A stretch of DNA of 64,000 bases, from contig NC_034009.1 of NCBI RefSeq assembly GCF_000346465.2, forward strand, positions 11,090,186 to 11,154,185, given 5' to 3'. The notes under the pieces were generated by a model. It worked only from the letters and a program-made list of their open reading frames with translations. It did no database searches and was not told the DNA's origin. Below, piece after piece: positions 35,092 to 46,458 of the stretch. Each line of letters starts with the position of its first letter. Within the stretch, counting starts at the first letter, position 1. This stretch comes from Prunus persica. Its lineage: Eukaryota > Streptophyta > Magnoliopsida > Rosales > Rosaceae. The translations under genes were made by a program, and so were the position numbers.

Positions 35092-35930
35092 TTGAAATTT
35101 TTTTTTCCCGTAATTTTTGTATTGTGAATCTCACCTCTGCATGTAACTGTACATTATGGTGATGCCATAAATGTGTTGTCTGAATAAAGGGTACCATTGT
35201 AATTTGCATCTCTCAAAGAGTGTCTATGAAATTGAATAAATGGACGAAGTTAAGCTGATCCCGTTTCAGCTGCTAAGTGGGTTTATATGTGAGATGTGAC
35301 TATATATAAATATGGCTGAATTTGAGCCAATGATAATTAAGAAGTCATAATTTTCATTAGACGCCAGACTCTAATGCAAAATAAGATTCTATTATTTGTA
35401 AATACGGCTAATTAGATATTGCGAGATGCTATGTTGTTAGTCCGTACGCATTGACAAAGTGCTAAATTGTTGTACGTAATAATAGCCTAAAGCATAACAT
35501 GTTAGACTGTCGAAGAAGAGAATATTATTTTCTAGAGAGAGATAACGACAAATATTATTAAGAAATCTTCTTTTGGCTTTTCGAAAGTATAGCACCTCCC
35601 TTTTCCCACGAGCTACAAGCTGTCATGCTTTTATTTAAGGAACCAAGTAGCTGATGATCTTCCCACTTAAGAAACCAATATTTGAAAGTCACACACAGAA
35701 AATGTCAAACCATCCCATTGACACAGAGACTTTAGCACCCAAAAAAAAATCACGTCGAGTGCCCTGTTTTTAATTCGAATTAAATTAATCTATAGCCCAT
35801 GAGGTGATAAGAGAAAATTTCCATAGCATGAAACACATATAAATCATTCAGATCAACTCATCAGTCCGGCAGAGAATGTCTAAGTGTTCTGCATCTTATA
35901 TATATATATATATACATCAACGATATATAA
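35092..35930. other. 3' flank and intergenic
   Basis: Likely old 3' UTR of the CASPL copy (to about 35200), then AT-rich sequence with no gene. Confidence 0.4.
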
Positions 35931-38900
35931 TCTGGTAATCAAAGTCGATTTTAATCGGCCACTATATAATATTATAATGTAATTTTTACAATATATTATT
36001 CTCGTTCAGAAATATGTGAGAATTATTTATATAATACGCGAATTTTGTGTCTTACTAAAAATTTTGTAAAAAATGTGTATTAGGCAATAGAAATAAGTAC
36101 GTACATGTACAATACGACTATTGTAAGTTTGCTTTTTTAAAAACGGGAGATGTATAAAGAACAAGAATGTATTATTAAAAAATACATACGTACATATATA
36201 CAGTAATATATATAAAAGACTATATAGCCACTCAACTATACTATTTATTTATTTATTTATTTTAAAGGCACAGTTGGCTGCTACACTATTTTTAAAAAAA
36301 AATTATAAAAAAATTAAAGTATAGCCGTGCGGCTATACTATTTTATAAATAAAAAGTGACGTATAAAATGGTATAGCCGTGCGGCTATACTTTTTTAAAA
36401 AATATAAAAAAACCTGAGTACGGCCGTGCGGCTATACTATTTTTTAATTAAAAAAAGGGACCCATCGATTAGGCGCCACGTGTCAAAACAAGGCAACTTT
36501 TTGGAAAAAAATTAAAAACACGGGGTATAGCCGGGCGGCTGTACTATTTTCTTGTTAAAAAAAAACCCTCTAGCCATTAATTAGGTGTCACGTGTCAAAA
36601 AAAAGTACATCCGCCGGCTATACTTATGTGTTTTTAAAAAAAATCGTAGTATAGCCGTCCGACTATACTTATTATTATTATTTTTATAAAAGAACCCTCC
36701 TATTTGCATTGGTTTGTACTTTATAGATATTAATTTGCTAGTTTCAACAAATCCAAAGTGGATTTTAATCGGTCACTATATAATATTATAATGTAATTTT
36801 TATAATATATTATTCTTATTTAGTAATATGTGAGAATTATTTGTATAATACATGAATTTTGTGTGTCTTATTGAAACTTTTGTAAAACATATGCGTATTA
36901 CGCAATAGAAATACGTACGTACATGTACAATACAACTATTGTATGTTTTTTTTTAAAAAACGGGTGATGTGTATAGAGCACGAATGTATTATTAAAAAAT
37001 ATGTACGTACATATATATAGTAATATATATATAATACTATAGCTACTCATCTATACTATTTATTAAAGAAAATTAAAATATATATATAAAGCCGGATGAT
37101 TACACTATTTTTTTTTTAAAAAATAGAAAAAAATAGAGTATAGCCTTGCAGCTATACTATTTAATAAAAAACCGCACGGCACATGCGTGTAAAATAGTAT
37201 AGTCGGGCAGCTATACTGTTTAAAAAAATATAAAAACCTGAGTCCAGCCGTACGGCTATACTATTTTTTAGATTAAAAAAAACCATCAATTAGGCGCCAC
37301 GTGTCAAAACAAGGAAACTTTTTGAAAAAAAATTAAAAACATGGGGTATAGCCGTGCGGCTGTACTATTTTATTGTTAAAAAAACCCTCGAGCCATTAAT
37401 TAGGTGCCACGTGTCAGAAAAAATGCAATATTAATCGGTCACTATATAATATTATAATGCAATTTTTATAATATATTATTCTTATTTAGTAATATGTGAG
37501 AATTATTTGTATAATACGTGAATTTTGCGTGTCATACTAAAGTTTGTAAAAAATATGCGTATTAAGCAATAGAAATATGAACGTACATGTACAATACGAC
37601 TACTATACGTTTGCCTTTTAAAGTGTATAGCCGCGTGTCTTTACGGGGATCTTTATTTTTAATAAATTGTATAGCCGGGTGGCTATACTTTTTTGACACT
37701 GTGCGTGCCTAAGTTCTAGGCGGTAAAAATTAAAAAAAAATTATATGTATGTATATATTTATTTTAAATTGTATAAATTGTATAACCGCTTGGCTACACG
37801 TGATTTTTTAATTTTTTTTAAAATAGTATAGCCGCACGGCTATACGTTATATCCTCGCACTGCAGCAACTTCCTGTGGCAATAGGTGTAAATTTAGCATA
37901 CATCCACCTTTACACACTACCATTGTAGGTACCATCATAATGGTAGATGTGAAGCAAGAATAGGAAGAGTTTTTGGAAGCAAGTACCTCTACCTTGGCAC
38001 TTACAGCAGTAAGTTATCTCTGATCAGTTATCTCCATAACTGATTATAACCTTATGCAACATATTCAAAAACTAGCTGCAATATAAACTATCATAAAAGA
38101 GAGTTGAAAACTATAATGAAGAAAATTTGCACTTACTGAGCAATGTGTCTTTTTAATCTCATTTGAGGCACTCAAGAGGAAGCAGCTCGTGCCTATGACA
38201 TTGCAGCAATTGAGTAGAGAGGGATCAATGCTGTGACTAACTTTGACTTGAGTTCTTACATAAGATGGCTAAAGCCAAGAGCCTATTTAATAAATATTAA
38301 TTTGCTAGTTTGTACTTTATATATATTAATTTGCTAGTTTCAACAAATTCAAAGTGGATTTTAGTCGGCCACTATATAATATTATAATGCAATTTTTATA
38401 ATATATTATTCTTATTCAGTAATACGTGAGAATTATTTGTATAATACGTGAATTTTGTGTCTTACTAAAAATTTTGTAAAAATATGCGTACTACACAATA
38501 GAAATACGTACGTACATATACAATACAACTATTGTATGTTTGTTTTTTTTAAAACGGGTGACGTGTATAGAGCATGAATGTATTATTAAAAAATATGTAC
38601 GTACATATATATAGTAATATATATATAAAAGACTATAGCCACTCATCTATACTATTTATTAAAGACAATTAATATATATATATATAAAGCCGGAAGGATA
38701 CACTATTTTTTTATAAAAAAAATTAGAAAAAAGTAGAGTATAGCCTTGCAGCTATACCATTTAATATCAAAAAAAACGCATGGTGTATGCGTGTAAATAG
38801 TATAGCCGGGTGGCTATACTGTTTTAAAATATATATAAAAACCTGAGTACAGCCGTACGGCTATACTTTTAATAAAAAAAGGAACCCATCGATTAGCCGC

Positions 38901-38981
38901 CACGTGTCAAAAGAAGGCAACTCTTTGAAAAAAATTGAAAAGTATAGCCGTTCGGCCGTACTATTTTATTGTTAAAAGCAC
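35931..38981. repeat. AT-rich repeat array with 20-bp palindromes, block B
   Basis: Four units starting near 35945, 36757, 37427 and 38345. Each opens with 'GGCCACTATATAATATTATAAT' type sequence (the core CACTATATAATATTATAAT is shared), continues GTGAGAATTATTTGTATAA and GTACGTACATGTACAAT, and ends in palindromes near GCCACGTGTCAAAA boxes. Palindromes of consensus GTATAGCCGTGCGGCTATAC start at 36319, 36371, 36418, 36525, 36649, 37138, 37197, 37242, 37346, 37669, 37826, 38738, 38800, 38847 and 38942. Those at 36319, 36371 and 37826 are perfect. The AP2 fragment at 37910-38290 lies inside. No transposase is seen. Confidence 0.82.
37910..38290 (+). pseudogene. AP2-domain gene fragment (two exon pieces with intron) inside the palindrome array
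   Basis: The first piece (about 37910-38008) reads HHNGRCEARIGRVFGSKYLY then LGTYS. After an intron-like gap the second piece (about 38170-38290) reads TQEEAARAYDIAAIE, a TAG stop, then RGINAVTNFDLSSYIRWLKP. This is the second AP2 DNA-binding domain of the WRI/ADAP-like AP2 transcription factors, with the splice junction where such genes have an intron. A Trp is replaced by Cys (GRCEARIG for GRWEARIG) and a Tyr codon is a stop. Only about 70 codons remain, so it is a captured or inserted fragment, not a gene. Confidence 0.82.
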
Positions 38982-40210
38982 CATTTTGCTCAATCAACCA
39001 ACAAAAGCAAATGCTTCAGACTCTCTATTTTCTTTTCTTTGATGCATCATGGGAAACAGAACTTAAGTCATATGGAAGAAATTTTGTTTCACTTTGTAAA
39101 TAACAGAATTGGCGCATAAAAAAAGTACATGGCGTGATGAGATTGATGCTGCATATCGATGTAAATTAAATCATGTCCAGCATTGCTTGCAAGTTGCATG
39201 TTAACAACTTAATAACATCGAGTTTATGGTTTTGGTAATGTGATGTTTACAAACTTTTTTAATTTTTCATAGTTTCATCTCACCTTAATATAGGCTTGAG
39301 AGATTATTAACAAGAAAAAGAAAAAGTGTGAACGTTTCCAAAGTTGCATATGAATGATTTCTGAATACATTATCGTGCACTTTTTCGATTCAGGTTTATC
39401 GTCCCAGATTCATTCAACTTAAATGCTGCAGTTTGCCTCCTTTACAGAGATGTACAATTGACAAGTAATACAGTGGTTCGTTCTCAATATGTGGCACAAT
39501 TGTATTTTAGCCATTTGAACTCTGTTTTCTAGTTCATTTCTATTCCTTTCATTTCATGTGGTCAGATTCTACATCAAACACTCACATTCAATTTTTTTTA
39601 ACCCCTGTGATACATTGTTGCCTAAGCTGAAAACCACAAACCAGCAGATCCCATCTTGGTTGAGAGCATCGCGAGGGACTTCCATATACACCCGATACAG
39701 GTAAGTATTTCTCGAGACATGTCATTTGAGGGTATCAATAAATTAAAAAGGAAGTTCACTGGAAAAAAAAATAGATAAATGAAAAAGAAAGCAAAACACG
39801 ACTTCCACAAGGCACTATCCTCAGTTGGATAGAAATCCACATATTATTTATTCTCTTTGATCCGGGGAACCCAGTGTTCATACTAGTTTGTAAGACAATA
39901 GCCGCTGCAAGTTAAACCTTGAAAGAAAACATTTTCAATTGGAACTTAGATGGTTCCCATGGAAGTCAGCCTAAAAGAACAATTACGAAATAACAACCTC
40001 ATAAAAGTAGCACACCCTAGAAGTTCTAGGAACATCATACAATTAGTGACAATTCTGTAAGTGATGAAATTATGAACTTGATAAATAAATGGGCAAAGTA
40101 CAAACTGAAAATGCAGTAAAGTTACGAGTAAACTGAATACTAGTTCCTGACCTCTGAATCATGCCCCTTACCCAAATACATGTATTGCACTTCATTTCCT
40201 CTCACGAACT
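38982..40210. other. Intergenic, no gene seen
   Basis: AT-rich. A 72-residue minus-strand frame (39622-39840) has no family I recognise. Confidence 0.45.
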
Positions 40211-40924
40211 TCAAAATTGCTTACTTTTATTTCTGAAGAGTTTTTGTTGTTTAGAAAGATAAAAGACTTTTAGGAAAGCCAATGCAATCAACCAGATCCC
40301 AGTCCACGGAACTGGTGGATCCTTGAAACATACAAGGGACACCTCCACTTCTTTGGAGGCATGATAGACAAGAGAGTGGATGGCATATATGTCGTGATCT
40401 GTGGGCCTCAAGTAATACAAAGCCATCTCAAAATCTAAATGCGACAATGCAGAGACTGCTTTGTCCAGCTTGTACTTGAGCAAGTTCCACCTTTGCATGA
40501 ACTCAACATGTCAATTACTTTTGAGGAGCTTTCTTTCCCCACAATGTGCAGCTATGGATTCAAGAACATCCTTTATAAAAATTATAGTTTTCCTCTTTCC
40601 GTAAAGCCAAATACAAAAACCTTTATATTATAAATAACATATAAACAAATTTGGAAAGTTATTAAGATACAATGAAACTGAAGATTTAAAACAAATGGAT
40701 AGGTAAGTAAAAGTAAAATAAATTATAAGTAAGAAGGTGAGCTTGGTACGATGAAGCACGTCAAAGAAGCTGTCCTAAAGCCTTTGTAGCCTCTCTACAT
40801 GCAGGTACTAACGGTCTACAAAACTCCAAGATACGACCCTAATACACAAGCTCAAGATCCGCTATGAGCACGTTCACAGACGGATATGTTTCCAAGTCAC
40901 ATAACCATTGCCCAAAAATACTAA

Positions 40925-41297
40925 TGGTGCGTTTGAATGAGGGAAATAAACTTGGGATTTTGACAAAACTCAGAATTTCTAAATTGACATGAACCCATTC
41001 CGGTGTTTGGATAAAAAAACATAGAAATTTAGAAATTCCGCGTGGAAAAAAAACATGGAATTTGGAGATCATAAATCCCAAGTTTAAATTCTATTTAAAA
41101 GTCGTCATTTTTAAAATCCCAAGAGAGATTGAGTTTAAAAAACAGATAACTTTACAAATAAAGGTTAATTTCCGTGTTTTAAATTAGTCGCCCAAAAAAG
41201 AAACTTTACAAATTCTAGAAAATTAATTTCCGTCATTTTAAATTCTGTCATTTATGAAATCCTTTGTACTTTTAAATTTCCTCATCCAAACGCACTG
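40925..41297. mobile_element. PIF/Harbinger-like (Tourist) MITE
   Basis: 373 bp, flanked by TAA on both sides (40922-40924 and 41298-41300), with inverted ends: TGGTGCGTTTGAATGAGG on the left, CCTCATCCAAACGCACTG on the right. The 3-bp TWA target and the GTGCGTTTG terminus are typical for this group. Confidence 0.82.
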
Positions 41298-41715
41298 TAA
41301 TAGAAAGTAGAGAATATATATAAAAGTAGAAAAAGAGAGAATTAGATTGTGGTGGTGATTGTGGTATGTGATATTCTAATCGTATATCAAATGTGAAGGA
41401 GGAGTAGCCATTTTTTAGGCATCCAAAAATATGTAACCGTCACCACATTAAACTATAAAATTAAGGGATTCAATATAGAAATAATACCTGAAAATTAAAT
41501 ATGTATAACCCCTACAATAAATAAAATAAAACAGCCAAAAGAAATAAATAAATCAAAACGGTTAAATTTTTTAAATTTCAAAATTCCAACACATCCACAA
41601 CACTTGTTATGCTGTAATTGAATGATGTCAAAAGAACATTTCTATGAGCAGCATCCTTCTGCACAAATGACAATGATGAAACCTTAGAGAACAGGCCAAA
41701 CGGAGTCTGCCCAAC

Positions 41716-42101
41716 CAATGACGAACCGAGGATTTTTTACAAGGGTGGGCTAAGTTTTTTTTTGGACACCTATGTGATTCGGACTATAATCGGGTCCTCC
41801 AACAAAACACCCACAAGCTCAAGATGATCAAACCACCTATTCAACATCAGTTCATAACATCTTCACTACATAAAACCACCATCAATGTGTAGATAGAGAA
41901 ACGTATGAAAAAAGAAGAAGAGAGAAATAGAGACTTAATAAAACAACAGAGAAACAAATAGAGAAAGACAAAAGGAAAGAAAGAGAAAGAAGAAAAATGG
42001 CGGAGAGAAAGAAGAAGAACAAGAAAAGAGAGAGAAGAAAGAAAAAGAAAAGAGAGAAGAGAGAGAAAAGAACGGCGAAAGGATTAAAGAAGAAAGAGAA
42101 A

Positions 42102-42145
<44 letters not shown>

Positions 42146-42252
42146 TTCGGGCTAAATTTTGATTTATCTAAATTTGGCTTACAAATTAAGCCTACTCGAA
42201 AAAATAGGACTGTATTGGAGCCCACTCTAGCCCTAACGTAGGTCTGCCCTTG
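41716..42252. mobile_element. hAT-type MITE inside a pseudogene exon
   Basis: 537 bp with a perfect 8-bp target duplication TGCCCAAC (41708-41715 and 42253-42260). Ends are partly inverted: CAATGACGAACC on the left, GGTCTGCCCTTG on the right (8 of 12 match). It contains a GA microsatellite (42102-42141) and GA-rich filler. Removing it plus one duplication restores a continuous exon reading, which confirms the borders. Confidence 0.88.
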
Positions 42253-42760
42253 TGCCCAACACTCCATGTGTAATCCACCAATGTAGTATTGTGCCTAGGG
42301 CTCAACAGCATATGGGTTGGTGACACTCCCCACATGCTCTGTAAAATTGAACCAACAAGCGGTCGCTCAAGCTCCCTTGCGTGTGTAAACACATGACGCC
42401 CGTTACAGCTATAATCACTCACAGTCTGTGTGTTCTTCGTCCTGACTGCAATGACCATGTCTTTAACAGCAACAGATTGGTGATACCTATTAAGCAACAA
42501 AATCATGCTGTAGTCCAAATCAAACACATAAACGGGAAGAACCCTACAGAAATCCTCCTCAGGAAACCCTGCCACCCTCCTAAACTCCTCAGCTGAATTA
42601 GACAATATCTGATGCAATCGCTTCGAGTGCAAATACTCACTTGCAATCAAAGTATAGTTATTAAACAAGAATCTCAATTTTTGGATAGTCATGTATGTTT
42701 TTGTTGTTGCTTTTGTGTTTAATGCAATATAATTTAATTTGTTAATGACATTTGTGTGCA

Positions 42761-43065
42761 ACTACTCTTTAATTTGTTATTGCCTTTTCTTTTTTTTCCT
42801 ATTAAACACAGATTACTTATTGGAGGCAGCAAGGGACCTTATAGGTGCACAATGAGCTTATTTTTGCACCAAACGTTTAACTTTATCAAATAGAAACATT
42901 TAAATTTTTATGAATTTGATTTCTGATTGTCATTACATATTTATTGATGGTGACTTTTAGTTATAAAAAATTGTTTATGACATTAAGTAGTATTTTCGTA
43001 TTAGATTATGTGAGGCCTCAATTTAAGTTTCGCACAGGGCCCTCAAAATCTCAGAGACGGCCCTG
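42761..43065. mobile_element. Terminal fragment of a hAT element
   Basis: The sequence before 43065 ends CAGAGACGGCCCTG, the inverse of a hAT-type CAGGGCCGTCTCTG terminus, and is preceded by the usual GGGCCCTCAAAATC subterminal sequence. The opposite end is not found, so it is truncated. It replaces the N-terminal codons of the neighbouring CASPL copy. Confidence 0.6.
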
Positions 43066-44228
43066 CAAGAGGCCTGTGATTTACTTTTGCTTCAGTTTGC
43101 TTCTTAGGAGCTTATTGATCGCGGCATCAGTGGTTGGTGTTGTGTTCATGTTAATTAGCAAACAATCTGAGGACTGGTACTATGAAAAAGGGAATTTCTA
43201 TGCAACCATTTCCTTCAAATTCAGTCAATCACCCGCCTTCATGTGAGTTTCATGCACCTACCCTTAATTATGTACGTTCTTCTCAATTTCTTTTTTCAGA
43301 TTCTATTTTTGGGCTAGGCAAAGGACGCTGCTATAAGGCCGCGAGACCTATTACAAAATTTTGTTTTGGTTTATTTTGAAAAAATATAATTTTGTTTTTA
43401 ATTTGGCAAGAGAGTAGCCCAGATACAATGCCAGCTCAAACCAAATACAAGGCCCCATCAAAATTTCGTTTTTTTATTCTTCTTTAGTTCAAAATTTTGT
43501 TTTGTTTGGTCAACAAATTATTCATATTAGCTCGTACCGATTATAACTTGCTAAATTAAGAGCAAGTAAAATTATTGTTTTAGTCTTTTTAGTCAAAATT
43601 TAACTTAAAAATAAATCGCATAATTATTCAACTCTCTACATTTAAAGATTGTGCAATAAAATAATTGTTTGTTGAAGAATACACAAAGTTCCACATCTAA
43701 AATTTAATAACATACAAAATCCCATATAATAAATGGATACACTCCTAATAATATCGAGATCTTTTATATAAAACCTCACACTTTCACAATCCCTAAATGT
43801 ATGATCGAATCCAGATACTCTATAATCCAATTGAATAAATTTTTTTCCCATAATAAATTATTTCTATGCTTATGCCTGTGAAACGTTGGGCTCAGAAAAC
43901 AAACAGGCAAACCATTTCTCTCTGGCAAGAAATGGTTGTTGACCAAAATGAATCGAAAAGTCAACCTCATAGGCAACAAATTTTACATCCTTATCTAGGA
44001 AAATATAAAATTCAAGCAATTGAACTTTTTTTTATAGTAAACAAGATTTTGTTTAGTGAGAGGATTTGATATAGTGACAACGATATATTTTGTTATTAAT
44101 TTATTTTATACGTTAAATTAACTTGTTCAAGGACGAAGTCATCAGAAATTATTTTCTAGAGAGGCTAGGAATTTGAATACAAAGGTATGGAATTGGAACA
44201 TCATTTTAATTATGTATACATTCAAATA

Positions 44229-44654
44229 TGTTTATACCATATCTGACCAAGCAACTAGAAGCAACTCTAGGCAAAGGAAAGAGTCCCACATTGGAGTATT
44301 ACAAGATGTGTAGACTCCCCCTCATCTATAAAAGGAGACCATTCTCCACTTAGGAAGGGATCCATCCATGGGCTGGGCTTTATCTTTAGTCATGGGCTTC
44401 TCCTTTCTTCCCTTTATATTTGGGTTCAACCCCACGTACAAATGTAAACACATACATTATTATAGTGAGAATATACTTCTCCGTGGACGTAGCCCATTCA
44501 TTAAGGGTGAACCACGTATATCTTGTCTTCTGTATATTTATCGCTTGCCCAAATCCTCACACACTTGGTGAAGGTCCTCACCTTCACCCATCATCCATCA
44601 CACATCATCACTAAGTTGGGCTCCAAAGTGCCGAACCATTTTTGAGCATCAACA
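44229..44654 (+). repeat. 5' LTR of the minisatellite element
   Basis: 426 bp, TGTTTATACC...ATCAACA. Contains a TATA box (TATAAAAGG, 44327-44335), followed by leader-like sequence. Confidence 0.93.
44327..44335 (+). promoter_or_regulatory. LTR TATA box
   Basis: TATAAAAGG in a CT-rich context inside the LTR, about 325 bases before the LTR end. The same word is at 46131-46139 in the second LTR, from where it could drive transcription into the CASPL remnant. Confidence 0.6.
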
Positions 44655-44709
44655 GTTTGGCGCCGTCTGTGGGAATCGACACAAAAGGCTTCTGTCATTT
44701 TTCCTTTCT

Positions 44710-45750
44710 CCAGTGCCCTTCGGCACCCGGTCATCATTCGGGGCGAGTGATGCCTTCGGCACCCCGTCATCATTCGATGAGAGCGATGCCTTCGGCACTC
44801 CGTTATCATTCGGCGAGCGTGATGCCTTCGGCACCCGGTCATCATTCGATGTGAGTGATGCCTTCGGCACCCCGTCATCATTCGGCGAAAGCGATGCCTT
44901 CGGTACCTCGTCATCATTCGGCGCGAGCGATGCCTTCAGCACCCCGCCATCATTCGGCGAAAGCGATGCCTTCGGCACCTCGTCATCATTCGGCGAGAGC
45001 AATGCCTTCGGCACGAACGATGCCTTTGGCACCCCGCCATCATTCGGCGCGAGCGATGCCTTCGGCACCCCGCCATCATTCGGCTCAAACGATGCCTTCG
45101 GCACCCCAGCATCGTTAGACGAGAGCGATGCCTTCGACACTCCGTTATCATTCGGCGAGCGTGATGCCTTCGGCACCCGGTCATCATTCGACGTGAGTGA
45201 TGCCTTCGGCACTCCGTCATCAATCGGCGAAAGCAATGCCTTCGGCACCCCGTCATTATTCGGCGCGAGCGATGCCTTCGGCACCCCGCCATCATGCAAA
45301 CGATGCCTTTGGCACCCCGGCATCATTAGACGAGAGCGATGCCTTCGGCACTCCGTTATCATTCGGCAAGCGTAATGCCTTCGGCACCCGGTCATCATTC
45401 GACGTGAGTGATGCCTTCGGCACTCGGTCATCATTCGGGAAAAGCGATGCCTTCGGCACCCCGTCATCATTCGGCGAGAGCGATGCCTTCGGCACCCCGT
45501 CATCGTTCGGCACGGGCATTGCCTTCGGCACCTCGTCATCATTCGGCGCAAGCGATGCCTTCGAGACCCCACCATCATTCGGCGCAAACGATGCCTTCGG
45601 CACCCCGGCATCATTAGACGTGAGTGATGCCTTCGGCACCCGGTCATCATTCGGCGAAAGCGATGCCTTCGGCACCCCGTCATCATTCGGCGAGAGCGAT
45701 GCCTTCGGCACCCAATCATCATTTAGCGCGAGCCATGCCTTCGGCACCCA
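44710..45750. repeat. 36-bp minisatellite, about 29 units
   Basis: Unit near GATGCCTTCGGCACCCCGTC followed by ATCATTCGGCGAGAGC, 36 bases, so 12 codons in every frame. The plus strand can be read as DAFGTPSSFGES repeats (44713-45375 and on) and as MPSAPRHHSARA. The minus strand reads VPKASLSPNDDG and MMTGCRRHRSRR, open over 357 codons (44649-45722). The openness comes from the repeat length and GC content and is not evidence for a protein. Confidence 0.92.
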
Positions 45751-46032
45751 CTTACTCCATCACACTAAGAGAGGTGCATGCGATCTATATGGATTCAGTG
45801 GCTTACTCAAATTATACCGAACGGTAATCTGAGTGCAGCCTTTTAATGGCCATCCAAAATTACCAAGCGGCAACGGCAGAAAAGTCTACTCACAACTCCA
45901 AGTGCTATAACAAACGGCACCATCCACACCACACTACTCGGAAGAAGACTAAGGTGTTGCTCAGTTAGTGCATTGAAAATTACAAGTCCTCAACTAAGAA
46001 GTACCTCCTTACTTGAGAACTTAGGGGACTTC

Positions 46033-46458
46033 TGTTTATACCATATCTGACCAAGCAACTAGAAGCAACTCTAGGCAAAGGAAAGAGTCCCACATTGGAA
46101 TATTACAAGATGTGTAGACTCCCCCTCATCTATAAAAGGAGACCATTCTCCACTTAGGAAGGGATCCATCCATGGGCTGGGCTTTGTCTTTAGTCATGGG
46201 CTTCTCCCTTCTTCCCTTTATATTTGGGTTCAACCCCATGTACAAATGTAAACACATACATTATTATAGTGAGAATATACTTCTCCGTGGACGTAGCCCA
46301 TTCATTAAGGGTGAACCACGTATATCTTGTCTTCTGTATATTTATCGCTTGCCCAAATCCTCACACACTTGGTGAAGGTCCTCACCTTCACCCATCATCC
46401 ATCACACATCATCACTAAGTTGGGCTCCAAAGTGCCGAACCATTTTTGAGCATTAACA
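46033..46458 (+). repeat. 3' LTR of the minisatellite element
   Basis: Second 426-bp LTR, five transitions away from the first. Confidence 0.93.

Larger units (their letters stand above)
40211..42690 (-). pseudogene. Truncated pseudogene of a plant transmembrane-protein family (At3g28720-like)
   Basis: Three minus-strand pieces are collinear with a plant family I recall as unnamed single-pass membrane proteins. Piece 1 (about 42690-42261) includes RRVAGFPEEDFCRVLPVYVF and MVIAVRTKNTQTVSDYSCNG. Piece 2 (about 41715-41585) has VGQTPFGLFSKVSSLSFVQK. Piece 3 (about 40512-40211) runs VEFMQRWNLLKYKLDKAVSA to LFRNKSKQF and a stop. The N-terminal few hundred residues are missing, and a hAT MITE (41716-42252) splits one exon between pieces 1 and 2. 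A Harbinger-like MITE lies between pieces 2 and 3. Family identity is from memory; the break is plain in the sequence. Confidence 0.75.
44229..46458 (+). mobile_element. Non-autonomous LTR retrotransposon filled with a 36-bp minisatellite
   Basis: Perfect 5-bp target duplication AAATA (44224-44228 and 46459-46463). Two 426-bp LTRs (44229-44654 and 46033-46458) differ at 5 sites, all transitions. After the first LTR a primer-binding-like TTTGGCGCCGTCTGTGGG (44657-44674) follows, typical of plant gypsy elements; before the second LTR is TTAGGGGACTTC. The 1.4-kb interior has no gag or pol, only a 36-bp tandem array (about 44710-45750). It must rely on another element for movement. The low LTR divergence makes it a young insertion. 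Confidence 0.93.

Noticed and set aside
35931..38981. CRISPR-like array
   Set aside because: Plant nuclear sequence; repeats are palindromes in AT-rich units with irregular spacing and no cas genes.
42192..42761. 189-codon frame as a complete gene
   Set aside because: Only the middle belongs to a known family; one end runs into a hAT MITE and the other into an intron. Treated as part of a pseudogene.
44649..45722. 357-codon minus-strand frame rich in CRRHRSRR repeats, resembling an arginine-rich protein
   Set aside because: It is the reverse reading of a 36-bp minisatellite inside an LTR element. Several other frames are equally open.
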